From an uncultured Eubacteriales bacterium (lineage in GTDB: Bacteria; Bacillota; Clostridia; Oscillospirales; Acutalibacteraceae), in the NCBI GenBank assembly GCA_900319615.1, contig ONPE01000063.1, forward strand, positions 1-7,609: DNA of 7,609 nt, written 5' to 3'. The translations under genes and the position numbers were made by a program. The notes beneath the pieces were generated by a model that searched no databases, was not told the origin of the DNA, and saw nothing but the letters and a program-made list of their open reading frames with translations. Positions 5,968 through 7,609 of this stretch are shown here, in pieces; position 1 is the first letter of the stretch, and every line of letters starts with the position of its first letter.

Positions 5968-6233
5968 GAGTTAGGAGTTAGGAATTAGGAATTGAGGGAA
6001 AATCCTTGCGGATTTTTGAATATATATAGATCGAATCACAACGTTTCACTGACATTTAAAAATCTATATATAAGGCAGAGTCCTCATTGATTCCTGAGTT
6101 CTCACGATGGAATTATTACAGGAATGATGAAAAAGATTTAAAATATATAATCAAACCTTTCAGTCGAAACATACAAATCTAAAACGCGAAGCGTTTCCCG
6201 AAACTCCTAACTCCTCACTCCTAACTCCTAACT
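5962..6233. repeat. Heptamer-bordered dispersed element, copy 2
   Basis: The left end has four heptamers at 5964-5991 (TTAGGAG, TTAGGAG, TTAGGAA, TTAGGAA), the same order as in copy 1. They run into GGGAAAATCC-TTGC-GGATTTTT, with only the loop and flank differing. The interior differs from copy 1: a perfect 11-bp inverted repeat TATATATAGAT/ATCTATATATA (6021-6031/6062-6072) and a hairpin AAACGC-GAA-GCGTTT (6182-6196) near the right end. The right end has four heptamers in inverse orientation at 6204-6231 (CTCCTAA, CTCCTCA, CTCCTAA, CTCCTAA). No coding frame is evident in it. It overlaps the end of the uracil-DNA glycosylase gene and fills the whole spacer up to the shared terminator. Confidence 0.7.
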
Positions 6234-6234
6234 A

Positions 6235-6263
6235 AAAAAGCTGACCCATCCGGTCAGCTTTTT
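6235..6263. terminator. Bidirectional terminator between the glycosylase and IreB units
   Basis: AAAAAGCTGACC (6235-6246) pairs with GGTCAGCTTTTT (6252-6263) around CATCC. The 7-bp GC-rich core is flanked by A and T tracts, so it works in both directions. It sits 1 base after the - strand stop at 6265 and directly after repeat copy 2. Confidence 0.85.
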
Positions 6264-6264
6264 C

Positions 6265-6549
6265 TTATGATTTCAGTGCTCTTTCAAGCCAGACGTCGGC
6301 GATATCGAGCGCTACATAGAGGCCGCTCTTCTCGCTGGACTTGACCAGCTGCTTGCGGGGGCTGAGGTCGGGATCGGTGCAAAGCAGCTGTATAGCCACC
6401 TTATCCGCGATCTCGGTGTCGCCCACGGTCTTCTTGGTCTTTATCTGCATCCTGATGACAAAGCGCTCAGCCATACTGCCGTAGTACAGCTCGTCGCCGC
6501 AGCGAACCAGAGGCTTGCCCTTATAGGTCGAAAATTCCTTTTCAGCCAT
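6265..6549 (-). CDS. Small conserved-looking protein of unknown function
   Basis: This gene encodes 94 residues that I do not recognise. The sequence begins MAEKEFSTYKGKPLVRCGDELYYG and continues with FVIRMQIKTKKTV and VAIQLLCTDPDL, a pattern of alternating strands. It ends in a helix-like stretch, VALDIADVWLERAL. It has no signal peptide or membrane segment and two cysteines (17 and 57). Its start is supported by AAGGG 9 bases upstream, overlapping the end of the upstream gene. It lies 15 bases after IreB and ends at a terminator, so it is the second gene of a two-gene operon with IreB. In many Firmicutes IreB is followed by a RuvX/YqgF nuclease and a DUF1292 protein; neither matches here. 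A link to IreB signalling is only suggested by position. Confidence 0.75.
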   Translation of the reverse strand: MAEKEFSTYKGKPLVRCGDELYYGSMAERFVIRMQIKTKKTVGDTEIADKVAIQLLCTDPDLSPRKQLVKSSEKSGLYVALDIADVWLERALKS

Positions 6550-6564
6550 GGAATCAATCCCTTC

Positions 6565-6810
6565 TTAGATATTCAGGTAAGACTTCACCATGACCTCGAG
6601 AAGGTCGTCGCGGTCGATCTTACTGATGATATTACGGGCGTTGCCGTATGTAGTGATATAGGTGGGGTCCTCGCTGAGGATGTAGCCGACGATCTGATTA
6701 ATGGGGTTATAGCCCTTTTTCTTGAGCGCGTTATAAACGGTAGTAAGCGCTTCCTTCATCTCGTCGTCTCTGTTGCCGCCTAAGGAGAATACCATAGTCT
6801 TATCTAACAT
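6565..6810 (-). CDS. ireB: IreB family regulatory phosphoprotein
   Basis: This 81-residue protein is of the IreB (UPF0297) family. The signature GYNPINQIVGYILSEDPTYI lies in the middle, followed by YGNARNIISKIDRDDLLE and a short C-terminal helix. In enterococci IreB is phosphorylated near its N-terminus by the PASTA kinase IreK and affects cephalosporin resistance. Here the segment is MLDKTMVFSLGG: Thr5 aligns with one of the two phosphorylated threonines, while the other position is not a threonine. The start at 6810 follows GGAGGTG (6816-6822) at 5-base spacing; an ATG eight codons upstream lacks a site. It is the first gene of an operon with the 94-residue protein, driven by the promoter at 6843-6871. 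Confidence 0.93.
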   Translation of the reverse strand: MLDKTMVFSLGGNRDDEMKEALTTVYNALKKKGYNPINQIVGYILSEDPTYITTYGNARNIISKIDRDDLLEVMVKSYLNI

Positions 6811-6842
6811 ACAAACACCTCCGTTGATACTCATTCTATTGT

Positions 6843-6871
6843 ATTATACAACATTTCTTCGAATAATGCAA
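6843..6871 (-). promoter_or_regulatory. Sigma-70-type promoter of the ireB operon
   Basis: On the - strand, TTGCAT (6871-6866) and a perfect TATAAT (6848-6843) are separated by 17 bases. Transcription would start near 6836, about 26 bases before the IreB start. It lies just downstream, in the gene's direction, of the palindromic element at 6898-7025, so that element is not part of the promoter. Confidence 0.75.
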
Positions 6872-6897
6872 GCCCATATTTATGATTGATAAAAGAT

Positions 6898-7025
6898 CAG
6901 TGTCATTCCGAAGGAGCGGATACTCATTATCCGCGACTGTGGGAATCCCCTTCCTCCTGCAACCGGCAGTAATAACAAGGGGATTGCCGCGTCATCGGCT
7001 TTGCCGATTCTTCGCAATGACACTG
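6898..7025. repeat. 128-bp palindromic element with cloverleaf fold (MITE-like)
   Basis: The outer ends are inverted: CAGTGTCATT (6898-6907) pairs exactly with AATGACACTG (7016-7025), and the next six bases pair with one mismatch. Inside are three arms. A left hairpin pairs GCGGATA (6916-6922) with TATCCGC (6928-6934). A central stem pairs 6941-6952 with 6977-6988, including AATCCCCTT/AAGGGGATT and capped by CTGC/GCAG. A right hairpin pairs ATCGGC (6994-6999) with GCCGAT (7003-7008). The terminal motif TGTCATT-x-CGAAG and the GGGGATTGCC core resemble a dispersed repeat seen in many bacterial genomes (from memory). It contains no gene. It lies 11 bases after the PheT stop and could end that transcript. 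A target-site duplication is not evident. Confidence 0.75.
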
Positions 7026-7036
7026 TTTTTATTTTA

Positions 7037-7609
7037 TCACTTCTTCAGCATTATTCCTGCGTTTTCGAGCTCGGAAACGATGCCGTCGGTGACGTCGGTT
7101 ACCTCTTCCTTAGTCAGCGTGCGGCTGTTGTCCGAGAAGGTCAGGCGCACAGCGATGGACGAAGCGTCGCCGGCGTCATAGATGTCGATAACGTCCACAG
7201 CCTTGATAAGCCCGCAGGACGCGTTCTCGATAGCCTTCATAACGGGCGCAAAGCGAGCGGTCAGGAAGCTCAGGTCGATCTCGATGCTCGGGAACTTCGA
7301 CGGCTCCTCATAGCGGATCGAGAGATTCTCCACAGCGGCGAACTTGTCCATGTCGATCTCGGCGAATACGACTGTCGCGCGCTTGTCGAGCTTCTTCATC
7401 ACGGACGGATGGATCAGACCGATCCTGCCGATGACCTCGCCGTCTACGATAACGGCGTTCAGGTTCACCGGATGCTCCCAGCCGAAGGTCGGCTCGATCT
7501 TCTCAAAGCTGACGCTCTTGTGCTTGAGCTCGTCGACAAGAGTCTCGATGATCGCCTTCATGCGGAAGTACACGCCGCGTACATCCGAGCCCTTCTGATA
7601 CAGGGTTAT
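7037..7609 (-). CDS. pheT: Phenylalanine-tRNA ligase beta subunit, C-terminal part (partial)
   Basis: The frame is open from the window edge to a TGA at 7037-7039, giving 190 visible residues; the 5' part lies beyond base 7609. The visible part starts ITLYQKGSDVRGVYFRMKAI, matching the part of PheT before the last domains. GWEHPVNLNAVI and IGRIGLIHPSVM (about residues 43-71) match the conserved HP and G-x-IHP segments of the synthetase-like core. From about residue 100, KFPSIEIDLSF begins the FDX-ACB anticodon-binding domain, which ends at LKK. PheT pairs with PheS to charge tRNA-Phe. An internal GTG at 7573 should not be used as the start because homology continues upstream. The gene is complete at its 3' end and appears last in its operon. 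Confidence 0.92.
   Translation of the reverse strand: MTLYQKGSDVRGVYFRMKAIIETLVDELKHKSVSFEKIEPTFGWEHPVNLNAVIVDGEVIGRIGLIHPSVMKKLDKRATVVFAEIDMDKFAAVENLSIRYEEPSKFPSIEIDLSFLTARFAPVMKAIENASCGLIKAVDVIDIYDAGDASSIAVRLTFSDNSRTLTKEEVTDVTDGIVSELENAGIMLKK

Noticed and set aside
6898..7025. Possible tRNA or riboswitch from the cloverleaf pattern
   Set aside because: There is no tRNA acceptor length, T-loop or CCA context. The symmetric inverted ends fit a repeat element, and the gene downstream on the - strand has its promoter after it.
6882..7181. 99-codon + strand frame covering the palindromic element
   Set aside because: It spans a structured repeat and the antisense of pheT; it has no ribosome site and no recognisable protein pattern.

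Overview
The window looks like chromosomal sequence from a low-GC-lineage Gram-positive anaerobe, most likely a gut Clostridia of the Ruminococcus/Oscillospiraceae type. This is inferred from AGGAGG-type ribosome binding sites, an IreB-family protein, a DegV protein, a PduL-type phosphotransacylase, a cytosolic family 31 glucosidase and dense short dispersed repeats. It is not proven by any marker gene. Base composition is moderate, with AT-rich spacers between GC-richer genes.

Layout: the 3' end of a membrane protein gene (1-126) is followed on the + strand by an HPr-kinase-like P-loop kinase (147-863). A REP-associated tyrosine transposase (RAYT, Y1/HUH family) directly abuts it (922-1437) and carries two REP-like palindromes inside its own coding sequence. 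A bidirectional terminator then separates it from a convergent DegV gene on the - strand (1487-2347). DegV and a GH31 alpha-glucosidase (2466-4352, +) are divergent, with nearly touching -10 boxes. Downstream come a heptamer-bordered repeat element (4354-4580), a PduL-type phosphotransacylase on the - strand (4693-5265), a divergent family 4 uracil-DNA glycosylase (5392-5967, +), and a second heptamer-bordered element (5962-6233) whose first unit supplies the glycosylase stop codon. A bidirectional terminator leads into a - strand pair made of IreB (6565-6810) and a small unrecognised protein (6265-6549). A 128-bp cloverleaf-like inverted-repeat element (6898-7025) separates these from the C-terminal part of phenylalanyl-tRNA synthetase beta (7037 to the window edge, -).

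The genes are mostly single-gene or two-gene units with unrelated housekeeping roles: starch/maltooligosaccharide hydrolysis, acyl-phosphate metabolism, fatty-acid binding, DNA repair, Ser/Thr-kinase signalling and translation. No defence island, prophage or biosynthetic cluster is visible. The unusual content is the repeat biology. It consists of a RAYT gene with GTAG-headed REP palindromes embedded in its frame and no usable start codon for its conserved N-terminus, two related elements bounded by period-7 tandem arrays placed exactly at gene 3' ends, and a separate palindromic element predicted to fold as a cloverleaf.
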